In this document: positions 33,041-43,150 of the stretch, piece by piece
Layout of the letters: every line of letters starts with the position of its first letter
Position numbering within the stretch: the first letter of the stretch is position 1
Source of the DNA: Marisa cornuarietis
Lineage: Eukaryota > Mollusca > Gastropoda > Architaenioglossa > Ampullariidae
Length of the DNA: 64,000 bases
Reading direction: 5' to 3'
NCBI GenBank assembly: GCA_004794655.1
Contig: SMMW01000559.1
Location: 1,302,001-1,366,000, forward strand
Position numbers and translations under genes: made by a program
Notes under the pieces: model-generated
The model's input: only the letters and a program-made list of their open reading frames with translations
Database searches by the model: none
What the model was told of the DNA's origin: nothing

Positions 33041-36000
33041 TCCTATGCACACACCGACACGCAGACACACACACCAAACAGACACAGATCCTCAGTAAAA
33101 ACATTAACACGCCTGTGTGTGGGAACTCTGCCTCGTTTAATAATTATAACAAACCACAGGCAAATCCCTTCACTCATTGCCAACTACTTTATCCATTAAA
33201 ATGTTTTCAGCATCTCTTACAATAGTGTACACAAAGCAAATGGCTGTGTTTGTCTGGGAATCAGTGCACGATTCTGCTTGTGAATGGTACGAGTGCGCGA
33301 GACAGGCGTGGAGTTTGTCTTCTCGCTCACCCTCATACCCGTGTTATGAAGGGGAAGCATCTTCGAGGTTTCTGGTCTTGGCTCAGGAGGCCCTGCATGT
33401 GTCGTCGTTGGCTGTTGGCTGTTGGCCGCTTGAGTTGACGACACTCGTTAGAAATTTCCCTTCAGAACGAAATAGAAAAAAAAGATGATCATGCTACAGT
33501 TATCCTATTTTTTTGTTGTTTCGTGGAGATGTTCGTTCAGCGACCAAGAATTTGACAGCAATGCAGAATAGCCTCCTCTTCCTCCAACCTTTCATTAACT
33601 TTTGCTTGGCCTTCCTCTCGGTTTTCACGTGCACGCTCTTTGCGTGAACAGGGACTCCCCAAGAGGGGTATCGGGTAGATGGTAATTAAGTGTCCTATCA
33701 TTGTGTCCTTCTCCCACCTTTACCTGTGTCTACGTCTGCTGTCCTGCGTAACACTTCTAAGGGACGTCACCTCCTCCTTCTCCCACTTTAGTCTTCTTGT
33801 CTCCCTCTCCCGCCCCTCACACGTTCACGCGCGCACACACACACACACTGTGTTACCGGGTTTTCCCGACACCGATCTTTGACTTTCTTTTCAGTCTGTT
33901 CCTGTTGAGAAGATGCACATGACCTTTCGTTATTACGTCTAGGTTCACCTGCGCACCTGCCGTCGTTTGGACACCTGGGCTGGCTAGCTTGAGAGTTTGT
34001 ATATCTTTTTCGCCCATAAAAAAGCCCACAAAGTGAACGGGCTCTACGAGCAAATTTATGTATGTGAAAGACGACAGCAGCTCGGGCAAAGAACCCCAGT
34101 GGTAGAAACAGAGGGATACTGGCTGTGGGGAAATCCTGGGAGAAGGTACAAAGCCCCTTGCACTTGTCGCCAATAAATAGGTCATTTCAAGTAGACGCCA
34201 CCTGGCAGGCAGGACGAGCGCCCCCTCCCTCTTCCCAAAACACAAACGAGCCATAAAGTTCATATTTCACGGATGTTGTGCAAGCAAGCAGGTGTCTTTT
34301 GGGGTCGAAAAAGGCGCTGGTGATGGCGGATGGGTGGGAAGTCGGGACAGTGAGACGGAGGGATGCAGTGAGGAGGGGGATGGTGCAAGGTTGGCCTAGC
34401 AAGGGGACGGTGGAGTTTTGACAGGGAAGCAGCCTATTTCGTGGGAAGGATGGGTGCTTGAGTGGTGGGTGGAGTAGGGGGTATCTCGAGGACAGGGCGC
34501 CGGAATTGGCAAAGTGAGTGGGTGGGGGTGACGTGCTTAAAGAACCATTCGACCTGCTTTCACGTGAGTGTGGGTGGGCAAGGGGAGCCAAATGTTACCG
34601 GATGGTGATCACGTTTGAGAGAAAGGAGACTTTGTTTACGACCTCTTCAGCCTTATCTCAAGTGTTATGTTTAACGTGATCACACGTTGCAGGACAGCAA
34701 GGTGCGAAACAGTGTGTGTGTGTGTGTGTGTGTGGGGGGGGGGTTCTAGATGGAACCGTAAACAGGAACAGTAGTACCGGTAACAGAAAATGAAATGGTC
34801 ATATCTTTTACCTTGATATGTACGGCAGGTTTTTAGATGCAGAAACTCACATTTATTTTAGGAATGGTTTCTGTCTTCAGTCTTCAGCTCCTGTCTTGGC
34901 GAGTTAGATGATGAGGCAGAGAAACTGCCGCAAGCTACGAGATCAAAGTGTGGCATGTGCAGGTGTGCAGGTAACAGCCTCCGCTGTTGTGTTGAGATCC
35001 TGGAGGGACAGGTGTGCGCGATGCTGTCGCGTGAGTCGCAATTTCACGGCAGAGGGGACTGTACAGGGAGGTGGGCTGCTCAACAACGAGGCCGCACCAA
35101 TAACTGTCGCAATAAACATACAGTCACTGCCACAGACCTGTAGTCTGTCAGCCATCCAGCGGGCTTGAGCCGTCCCCTACCTCCCATGTGAGAGATCGTG
35201 ACATCCCGACTGCTTTCTCTCACTTAAATACACACACGCACGGATGCGCGCACACGCACCCACACACGCACACTTATCTCAAGGCACTGGGGAAAAAAAA
35301 TGAAAAGAAATTGGTTCTGAAATATATTGTTTACGCTGGCTCACATTTGAAGAACATGATGCCAAATTTCCACTCCAACCCCCCCCCCCTACCTCACTTA
35401 CAGTCACTGCTACTGAACTGTAGACCGTTAACGCCATCTAATGGGTTGTGACGTTTCTTCCTTCCCGACATCTTGCACTGCTCTCTTACACACACACACA
35501 CACCTGTCCACACCACCATATACCACTAAACATTTGGTGTAACTGTCGATACATTCTAGTTTACCAAAGCTATCTGTCGATTATTTACCACATATAAACT
35601 ATATACGACAGAAGAAATCACGTTTGAGGACTACCGACCTCCGTTATCTGGTAGTCACGTGGTCCGAAAACTAACTTGGGGAGAGAGAGAGAGAGAAGGA
35701 TGGGTGCATTCGAAAGCGAGACGCTCAGCCTGGGGCCCCGAGCAGACACAAAGGAACCAGGTGAGATAGCTGTGACGCGAGGACGGTGTGGGGTCAGCCC
35801 GGGCGAGCCGTCTCCAGTCGCAAAACATTTTTCATTCACAGCTAGACTGACCTTACTCCTCGCGCCATACGCCGCACAGCTGACCTGTGACCTCTTTCAA
35901 TGGCAACCTGTCGCCTCGCGCCGTCCCCATGTCGCCCAGGTGTCTGATGAGGGCCCCCTCCCTACCCCCTTTCTCCGGGTCCCCCTCCTCCACTTCTTTG

Positions 36001-36599
36001 CACTCGTTGTCGGGAGGGCGTATGCAGGGGAGGGGGGGGGGGTTAGGGGGGGCTTTGTCGGTTCACGTGACTCGAAGCGTCGTTGTAGGTCGCACAGCTT
36101 GCTTGCTCTCTTGCCCGCGAAGACGATAACATCTTTGATAACATCATGGTGCTTTCGTCTGTAAGTCGGCAATAGGACTGAACGGTGTGACAAACTCTTA
36201 TTAGTTTCCGAAGATGTCTGTAGCTTCCCGATAAAGACTTCTCACAACAACATACAATAATTTCAAACAATACAACCATCAGTCACTCACGTTCATGATC
36301 ACTTAAAAAGTTAATTAAAGGGAAAGGTAAGTAAAATAGCACGTAGGGTTTAAAATTATACATACTGACTATTGCCATCACATCTGCTAACTATTTTGGG
36401 TTAAAAAAAACGTTCACTTAGAATCGTATCTAAACTCAACTTTGTGGCGGTACAATGAGGTTACCGTGTTTTGTTGTCGCAGCTGAACTCTCACCTGGTT
36501 GAACGTTCAGTCTCCCAAGTACAATCGTACTGGGGATCGTGTCATACAATTTTAAACCTGAGTACAGCGAGGAAAAGCTGGGCGAAGTGCAGAAGATTA
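33041..36599. other. No gene supported; microsatellites
   Basis: CA tracts lie at 33,834-33,848, 35,230-35,275 and 35,490-35,505, and a GT run with poly-G at 34,711-34,743. A minus-strand frame (33,853-34,263, 136 codons) and a + frame (35,676-36,164, 162 codons) have mixed composition, but I recognise no family and see no defining splice sites. A good donor 'aaag/gtaagt' at about 36,326 lies in AT-rich sequence without a coding exon. Confidence 0.35.
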
Positions 36600-36604
36600 A
36601 CAAG

Positions 36605-36797
36605 ACAGAGCTGATTTTCTTGTCAGAGGTTAGCGCCTGTCACCAATACCGTGAAGTTTGACTGTCCTGTGTTCAGATCTCGTCTCAGGCACGCTGTTCT
36701 TTCTCTGCATGTGGCATCTATTTACACGGCTGGCTGCTTTGTTGTGATATAGTCTTAATTGCTGGCTCGGCGTAAAAGAGTAAACAAAAACATGGCG
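36605..36797 (+). mobile_element. tRNA-derived SINE, family B
   Basis: It begins in a decayed head (gaggttagcgcctgtcacca), passes 'gtgttcagatctcgtctcag' (box B region), 'gcacgctgttctttctctgc', 'atgtggcatctatttacacg', 'ttgtgatatagtctta' and 'ttgctggctcggcgtaaaag', matching the minus-strand copy at 21.7-21.9 kb block for block. Confidence 0.75.
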
Positions 36798-37182
36798 ACC
36801 CTGGAGAACTGGCCGGCGTTCGAAACCCAACATTTTGAGCAGAAGCGATTCAGAACATCAGTATCATGTTATCAGCTTATTATTATTTTACTCGCCTTTT
36901 TTCTTTTAGGAGGTCATAAATAAATGCATTAATGCCATACCCTTCCCTCTTAACTTATTCTTCCGTGTTTCTGCATTCGGTCGTGCAGCCTGCCTGTAAG
37001 ACCAGACTTTGATTGACAAGAGCTTTAGAGGAAAGACCATAAGCCTGCTGATGTTGCCAAGTTAAGTCCTACCCTGACTTCAGCTATAAAGATGACACAT
37101 GTGACATGTTCTTGGGGTAATAAATAATATTTACTGCAGCTTGCTCTTCTTTGATCTTGGCCCTTTTTGGCCTCACATACAC

Positions 37183-37236
37183 TCATATATATATATATAC
37201 TTACGCACGCACGAGCGCGCGCGCGCGCACACACGC
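37183..37236. repeat. (AT)n / (CG,CA)n compound microsatellite
   Basis: A short AT run (37,186-37,199) is followed by alternating CG and CA units. Confidence 0.85.
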
Positions 37237-37329
37237 AGTCACTTTTAACCAAAGAGAAAGAGAGAAACTTTGGATAAAAATGCTCAGTGTCTCCAGCAGA
37301 ATGTTTGCGAGCTGAAGACACTCTGACAA

Positions 37330-37515
37330 AACATACCTACAAAATCACCATGCACAGAAAAAGGCCAACAGCACAGACGTCAGATTTGTACATGAATAAG
37401 TTTATGCCGTGAGGCCCCCAGCCAGTGGGTGAGCTGGGAACATATGTTAATTAATCAGATCGGGAGGTCACGATTTTGACCTCTTTCTGTACATGGTGAT
37501 GTTTGTTGCCATGTA
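37330..37515 (+). repeat. Dispersed repeat R2, copy 1
   Basis: Diverged similarity to 41,020-41,190: 'caacagcacagacgtcag' versus 'caacaacacagacatcaag', 'tttgtacatg' versus 'attgtacttg', and 'gagctgggaacatatgttaa' versus 'gagctgggaccatatattaa', followed by 'cctctttctg' versus 'tctctttctctg' and 'tggtgatg'. The order and spacing are the same. The nature of the repeat is unknown. Confidence 0.5.
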
Positions 37516-37570
37516 TCAGGAGAACAGAAGGGAGGTAGCTCGCCCAGAGCTGGGAAAACTGCATCTTGTA

Positions 37571-37841
37571 CTGGGGCCAGTTGCACAACACGTTTCTAAA
37601 CCTTAAAACTGTTCTAAAGAAGCAAAAATCTCTTCTTAGCCATTTTGATCCATTGCAGAAAAACATATAAAAATTTGTACTGACAGGACGGAAAGTCAGA
37701 CTTAAACAACTTTATCTTACTTAAAGCAGTTTTAGTTTTAAAAATTCTAAAATTGTGGTGTGAACTTTAAACTAATTATCTAAATAGAGTTAAGGCTTAA
37801 AAGTGTTTAAAATTAGAAATGTGTTGTGCAACTGGCCCCAG
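37571..37841. mobile_element. MITE with 29-bp terminal inverted repeats (271 bp)
   Basis: The left end 'ctggggccagttgcacaaca' continues 'cgtttctaa'. The right end is its inverted copy (ttagaaatgtgttgtgcaac continuing tggccccag) with one mismatch in 29 bp. The interior is AT-rich and non-coding. Its size, AT-rich core and long ends fit a miniature inverted-repeat DNA transposon. The GGGCC-type ends recall PIF/Harbinger-like MITEs, but I cannot see a clean three-base target duplication (flanks tgta / acct), so the superfamily is open. Confidence 0.75.
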
Positions 37842-38295
37842 ACCTTTACCTAATCCTCAGAAAAATGTGCACTGTACTAGTGCTTTAACTACAAACTAAA
37901 GCAAACCATTAATTCATTAATTTCTTTACTTGAAGGCTTGCTTAATAACTGAGTAACTGAGTTAGTTTCCTGTTGTCATGAGATAACTAGGAGAAGGGTT
38001 ATAGTGTTGGTGCCGCACTTCTGCTCCCCCTCACGAGTCTAGCGGACGCGCGGTTGAACGGACGCGCACAGGATCGGTTACTGCGTTATTATTACTTTTT
38101 GTTCTTGTCTTCATTCAATTCTTTCATTGCCCCCACTCCCAAATACCGATCCTTGAAACGTTCGTTTGAGTTTGAAGGGGTGCAGTTATACACGTGAAAA
38201 CTGTTCAAAGACAATGTTGAATCAATTGATGACATGCTGAAGGTGTATAGCGAGAAGCACGCGTCTTTTGTGTTGTGTAACACCACACCCTCCAC

Positions 38296-38298
<3 letters not shown>
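37842..38298. other. No gene supported
   Basis: Unique sequence. A minus-strand frame from 38,092 runs into the CA microsatellite and is not a gene. Confidence 0.4.
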
Positions 38299-38342
<44 letters not shown>

Positions 38343-38355
38343 CACACACACACAC
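38299..38355. repeat. (CA)n microsatellite
   Basis: About 20 CA units, interrupted once by 'aaa', then more CA units. Confidence 0.95.
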
Positions 38356-39106
38356 AACGTTAACAAGCTGAATTTATTTACTTAGTTTATAGTTTTGGTT
38401 GGTCTGTAACTGGAGCAGGCTGTATCTCCCGCACTCAAAACCTGTTGCTTGATTCGCTCGTCCCATCTCTGTAGTTCGCTTATTATTTACTTTTTTTTTT
38501 TTTGGTTGTTATCCCGGGCAGCTTCGTCGCACGTTCTAAACGCCGACACCTGTCCCCACTAATGTGTGCGCCTCCCTCTCGCAGCAAAGGGTGACTTGTC
38601 AAGGCCACGCGAAGGGATGCGTGACCTGACCTCCCTAAAGGTCGGTTGCACAGGTAATCGCTGGGATAAAATAGACAGGCTCCACAAAAGTCCATTTGCA
38701 CAGCTGGATTTGGATGTTGTTTTTTTTAAACCTGTGATCAGAGAGCCGAGCAGGCGTTCTCGAAGAATGTTACCCTGGGCTTGATTGTGCTGCGCTTGTA
38801 CACCGCAGACATAGCGACATGAATCTGAAATAATTATGCATATTTCTCTACCCTTTGAACTCCATCCAGGTTGAGGCAAACCCAGTGTTTTCGGCGCCAG
38901 GGGCGAGCAAGACAAACTGAGCCCCTGAGCAGCCTCAGCTAAAATACTTGAACTGAACTGAACTGTTTATTTGATACGCCAACGACCCGTTCAAAGTAGT
39001 GTTAAATATTGTTATAACATCATCAATAAAAACATTAACAGGCATATGACATCAGATGGGTAAATACACATTCGTATCGTTACTACCACTCAGCTTATAG
39101 TCCCTG

Positions 39107-39109
<3 letters not shown>
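38356..39109. other. No gene supported
   Basis: A poly-T run lies at 38,491-38,503. Overlapping minus-strand frames (38,483-38,915) have no recognisable domain. No gene is supported. Confidence 0.4.
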
Positions 39110-39153
<44 letters not shown>

Positions 39154-39202
39154 TGCACGCGTACACGTATACCTATACGCGCGCGCACACACACACACAC
39201 GG
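39110..39202. repeat. (CA)n microsatellite, compound
   Basis: Two CA runs (39,110-39,150 and 39,184-39,200) flank a CG/TA-mixed core. Confidence 0.95.
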
Positions 39203-39514
39203 GTAAAATACTTGTACAAAACAAATAAGAAGATCAAACCACTAATTGGCATTAAAGATTAAAACTATGGAGTTATGATGAAAACATGTAACCTAAGCAT
39301 AATCAAATATTTAAGAAGAGAAATATTTTTTTTAATAAGCATATTATTTATACTTACAACTAAGAAAGGAATCAAAGGATAAAAATGGAATTCAAGGGAG
39401 GGAGTTTCTTTACTTGTGGCTGACTGCTCACCCTTGTCCACTTATTCGATCTAAGTGATCGATCTCACCAAAGATAATAATACTAGGATTCAGTATCTTC
39501 GATCTCACTTGGAC

Positions 39515-39712
39515 CCTGAAGTCAAGTTATGTTGTTAAGCAGGAGTTGAGTGTACGACACATAAGTCACCGGAACTCATGTATCCTGTTACACAGGCCCT
39601 AGTTCTTACTTAGCCCAAGTTACGATGTTAAACAACGGGCAGGTGCACAACACCTCATTCAGCCGAACCATAAGCAGCCATGTGGAACAAAGACCTTGTA
39701 CACAGACCACGG
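39515..39712 (+). repeat. Diverged tandem duplication, about 97 bp
   Basis: 'caagttatgttgttaagcag' (about 39,522) and 'caagttacgatgttaaacaa' (about 39,619) start two diverged copies that continue with 'gtacgacac' versus 'gcacaacac', 'ccggaactcatg' versus 'ccgaaccataag', and 'gttacacaggcc' versus 'gtacacagacc'. The block abuts repeat R1. Confidence 0.5.
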
Positions 39713-39960
39713 ACTTGTATTACTGGACTGCTTGCAGACGATTTTTTTTCAGTGAAGTCATAGAACGAGGCTGGTTAGGAAATAGCTTCCGGTTTAGTCA
39801 CATTTCAGTTTAACTACTAGAACGATGCTTTGGACGATATAGCTTCCGGTTTATTCACATTCATTGTTAAGGCTCGCCGAGACTAACAGCGGAGAACTTC
39901 GCAAGAGGTTCAGCGTTGGTCTCGGCAGACAGACAGCAATCCACCCTATACACGTCCGTG
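39713..39960 (+). repeat. Dispersed repeat R1, copy 1 (with internal duplication)
   Basis: It shares sharp boundaries with 61,482-61,650: both start 'acttgtattactggactgct' and both end 'ccctatacacgtccgtg', with unrelated flanks. It is 79 bp longer because the segment around 'atagcttccggttta' is duplicated inside. It contains a conserved hairpin, 'gccgagactaac' against 'gttggtctcggc', about 45 bp apart. It has no coding capacity or obvious terminal inverted repeats. It may be a non-autonomous element of unknown type. Confidence 0.7.
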
Positions 39961-40257
39961 CACAGACAAATGTACAAAGGCCCCGAGTTTCCCGTCACCC
40001 CACTTCCCTCGCGCCTCTGTCACACAGCTTCGTGGAAGATAAAATCGCCGAGACTGTAGCTATCAGTCGGAGGTATGTAGTTACCTCCGAGGTGATTATT
40101 TTACATCCGGTTGCTAGTTACAACCCGAAAGGGGTAAGAAGGGCAAAGAGTTAACTGTGTGCAGGAAAGATTTCTTGGGACCAGTAATTAAGAATGTAAG
40201 TTTTTAGCTATGTGGTTAGCCAAAAAGAAACTTAAATTATAAGCGGTTTAGATGGCT

Positions 40258-40280
40258 GCTTTTTTTTTTTTTTTTTTTTT
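40258..40280. repeat. Poly-T run
   Basis: About 21 consecutive T. Confidence 0.9.
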
Positions 40281-40463
40281 AGCTATTTAACTTTAGCGCT
40301 TAGCGTAGTTATGTGTAGCTGACCCCAGGCTACCAGTCGGCATCACATTTTTCCATGAATACCTTAGTTCGCTTCCAAGTATGATAGTACTACGTTATAC
40401 ACAGTTTAATATGCCGGTCATATTTTAGCAACACTAACAGACTTTTTTCTACTGTCGAATATA

Positions 40464-40895
40464 TACCGTGTTTCCCCGAAAATAAGACCGAGTCTTACAT
40501 AATTTCTGTTCCAAAAGAGGTACTAGGGCTTATTTTCAGGGGATGTCATGTTTTCGTGTACAAAAAAACAACCTACATTTATTCAGGTACAAAAATCCAG
40601 TTATTCTAATACAGTTATCTTCTTCAGAAACATCGTCATAAGTCTCCAAACCCTGAGTTCCGGCCTGAATTTCTTGCGATTCATTTCCCGTTGAAGCATT
40701 GTCTGTTGTAGTTTATATTATCCTTTGTTTTAATCATTACTGTGATGATATTATTTATATATTAATAGTATTACTTTATCAATTCAATCGTCCGTCTGCC
40801 TGATGATCTTAACTAGGGCTTATATCACGAGAATCTCGAAAAAAACTTCTAGGACTTATTTTCGGGTTACGTCTTATTTACGGGGAAACACAGTA
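40464..40895. mobile_element. MITE with GTTTCCCCGAAAATAAGAC-type ends (432 bp)
   Basis: The left end 'taccgtgtttccccgaaaat' continues 'aagac'. The right end on the opposite strand reads 'tactgtgtttccccgtaaat', then 'aagac'. Subterminal 'ctagggcttat' phrases also recur in inverted orientation (40,525 and about 40,814). Both outer ends begin with TA, which would fit a TA target duplication as in Tc1/mariner-type elements. The interior is AT-rich and encodes no transposase, so it is non-autonomous. Very similar end sequences are widespread in animal genomes, to my recollection, but I cannot name the family. Confidence 0.75.
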
Positions 40896-41019
40896 TCCCG
40901 TAGAGAAGGTCCCTAGAGGTAAGAGACTAGTAGAATGCATTTTGTTTTCCACTGATTGGGCAAAGCTCAGTGCAAAATACTTTTCTGTAAATCTGATTGA
41001 AGGTCTCTTTTCAGTTCTC

Positions 41020-41190
41020 AAACTATGTGCTTACAAACTTCACCTTGTACACCAACAACACAGACATCAAGATTGTACTTGCCAATGGAAGAGCTGGGAC
41101 CATATATTAATTAGGTCTATCAGTATGAAAATATGATGTGAATAGTTTAATCTCTTTCTCTGCTTGGTGATGCTTGTAAATTGTCTCGAG
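41020..41190 (+). repeat. Dispersed repeat R2, copy 2
   Basis: Counterpart of 37,330-37,515: 'tacaaacttcacct', 'caacaacacagacatcaag', 'gagctgggaccatatattaa', 'tctctttctctg' and 'tggtgatg' in the same order. It ends just before an AT/GT microsatellite. Confidence 0.5.
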
Positions 41191-41191
41191 A

Positions 41192-41193
41192 GC

Positions 41194-41267
<74 letters not shown>
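41192..41267. repeat. (AT)n(GT)n compound microsatellite
   Basis: About 9 AT units are followed directly by about 28 GT units. Confidence 0.95.
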
Positions 41268-41269
<2 letters not shown>

Positions 41270-42874
41270 ATGGGGGGCGGGGAGGCGGGATGTTCCCCAA
41301 GATTAGGGAAGACAGTATCTTGCATTGACTTTTACTTAGTCATGAAAAAAAAACCCTTTCACCACACTAGACCTTTAAACGGATGAATAACAGGGGATGT
41401 CAATAGCACGGTATACTTTATGTAGTGTAGTATTCTCTTTGAATGCATATAGATATCTGTGTACACATGTATATGAGTACGTACGAATTTATTTAAGGGA
41501 GGAATCACATTTTCTGGGGATTGTACGACGTCCTGGAAATGATTTTTCACGCAACCATCAGAAAACAGTGAGTCCGGTGGGGTGTCTGATCAGAAAAAAA
41601 ATCCCAGAAAGGCAGGACTAGAAGAGCTGAAGTCACTAATGCTGCTGTAATTTCACTACAAAGTCTTTTTACGCAGAACTCGAGAAGGTACCAGACAACT
41701 TGCCATCATAGAACCCACGTACTCCAATATCTGCATTTCTGTATTTTTTCTCAAAGCTGAAGAAAATACAAGGTCTGGGAGCGATATCTGAGAGATGATT
41801 GGGGCATGATGACTAGTGGTAATCACACGGGGAGCGAGATTTATGTGGACAGCTACGGTAACGCGATCTGTGATGGAGTTCGTCGTCATATGTCGTCAAC
41901 AGTCGAAAACCGACTGAAACCCTCGGAAATCGACTAAAATCGACTTCATACGTTCATGGCACCCCTATGACAGACAACGAGGGCGTTTGCCATTACAAGA
42001 TTAGTGCCTGCAACGAAAATTTTTAAATTGTGACAAAAATTGTGTAAAGAAACGGAGCTCTTTGAACCTAATTTATTTCAGATAGTTGATCAGGACAAGA
42101 TGCTGTCACCGACGTGTGTGCCGCGACATGAAAGGAATTTTTTTTTCCTCCTCTTGTTATTGTGGCTGGTGTTAAATTTGTAGAGGGTATAAGGGGCGGA
42201 CGATTCTCAGGGCTGTTGGTCCTCGACTTGTCATCACACATCAGTTCACACCTGGCAAAGTCAGTCAGGTAGGAAGGTAGCCCCTGGAACTTTCGCTGAG
42301 GATAGTATAAACAGTGTGGGTTTTAAGTGTTAAGAGGGAAACCTTAATGAAGAAAAAGAAGGAACAGACATTCCTGATTTTAAAAAGACTCCTTGATGAA
42401 GATAGATTGAGAGGCACCATACGTGGGGACAGTGAACAAGAAGTCACTGTGTAGATTCTGTGTGAATCGTGACTGGGAGGAATGATGAAGGTAGAGAGAG
42501 AGAGAGAGAGGAGAAAACAATATGGAGGAGAGTGGGCAGACGTGACCCCTAGGGCTTTGGATACAGTATGTGTATATTATTAATATTTGTTTTTTTTTGT
42601 TGTGTAGTTATATTTGTTTAGACAGTCTAAAGGAAATTGTTAGTACTATGTGGAAAGAATGCGCGAGTGACTCTGTATGGGGTGTAGGACCCCATCAGAG
42701 TTCCTAACAGACACCAAGCATATTGTTTTAATTTAAAGAAATGAGAAAGATAGCTTTAACTTCTTTTTATTACGTTTTAAAATAACAGTACTGTGTTTTC
42801 TGTTTCGATAAATATTCTCCATGCAAAAATCGACTTAGTTCTAAGGTATCAGATTGTTGCTTCGAGTTCAGTAC
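41268..42874. other. No gene supported
   Basis: Short unrelated frames. A GA run lies at 42,497-42,510. No exon pair or further repeat family was recognised. Confidence 0.4.
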
Positions 42875-42886
42875 AATATACTGCTG

Positions 42887-43138
42887 GGGAAGCGGATAGC
42901 CGAGTGGTTAGAGCGCTGGCGACCGAAAAAAAGCGTGATGGTTCAATACCCGATTAGCGCAGCAAACTTTACCCCTGTCGACCCAGCTGGCGGGAATGGC
43001 TCCCTGACTCCACAAGTGGTTGGGGAAGGTAAGGGAGGGATTGGAGATGGGCACCGCCCTCACGTACAGCTGATCCCAAGAAAAGTGAGGTCTGTAACAC
43101 GACCTGAAAAGGTTAGGGGATGACCTTTACTTTTTTTT
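42887..43138 (+). mobile_element. tRNA-derived SINE, family A, with 12-bp target-site duplication
   Basis: The 252-bp element starts 'ggggaagcggatagccgagt' (box A) with box B 'ggttcaatacc' and ends 'gacctttacttttttttt'. It is flanked on both sides by the identical 12-mer 'aatatactgctg' (42,875-42,886 and 43,139-43,150). This is direct evidence of insertion by target-primed reverse transcription and fixes the family's exact ends. It is one of the better preserved copies and so probably among the younger ones here. Confidence 0.95.
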
Positions 43139-43150
43139 AATATACTGCTG

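Noticed and set aside
39713..39960. Helitron 3' end (hairpin near terminus)
   Set aside because: The hairpin of repeat R1 is not followed at the proper distance by a CTRR end, and no TC start is visible.
42887..42962. tRNA-Leu/Ser gene
   Set aside because: Boxes A and B are present, but no acceptor stem forms. The same head recurs in six dispersed copies followed by a shared non-tRNA body and T-rich tail, one with a target duplication, so it is a SINE.
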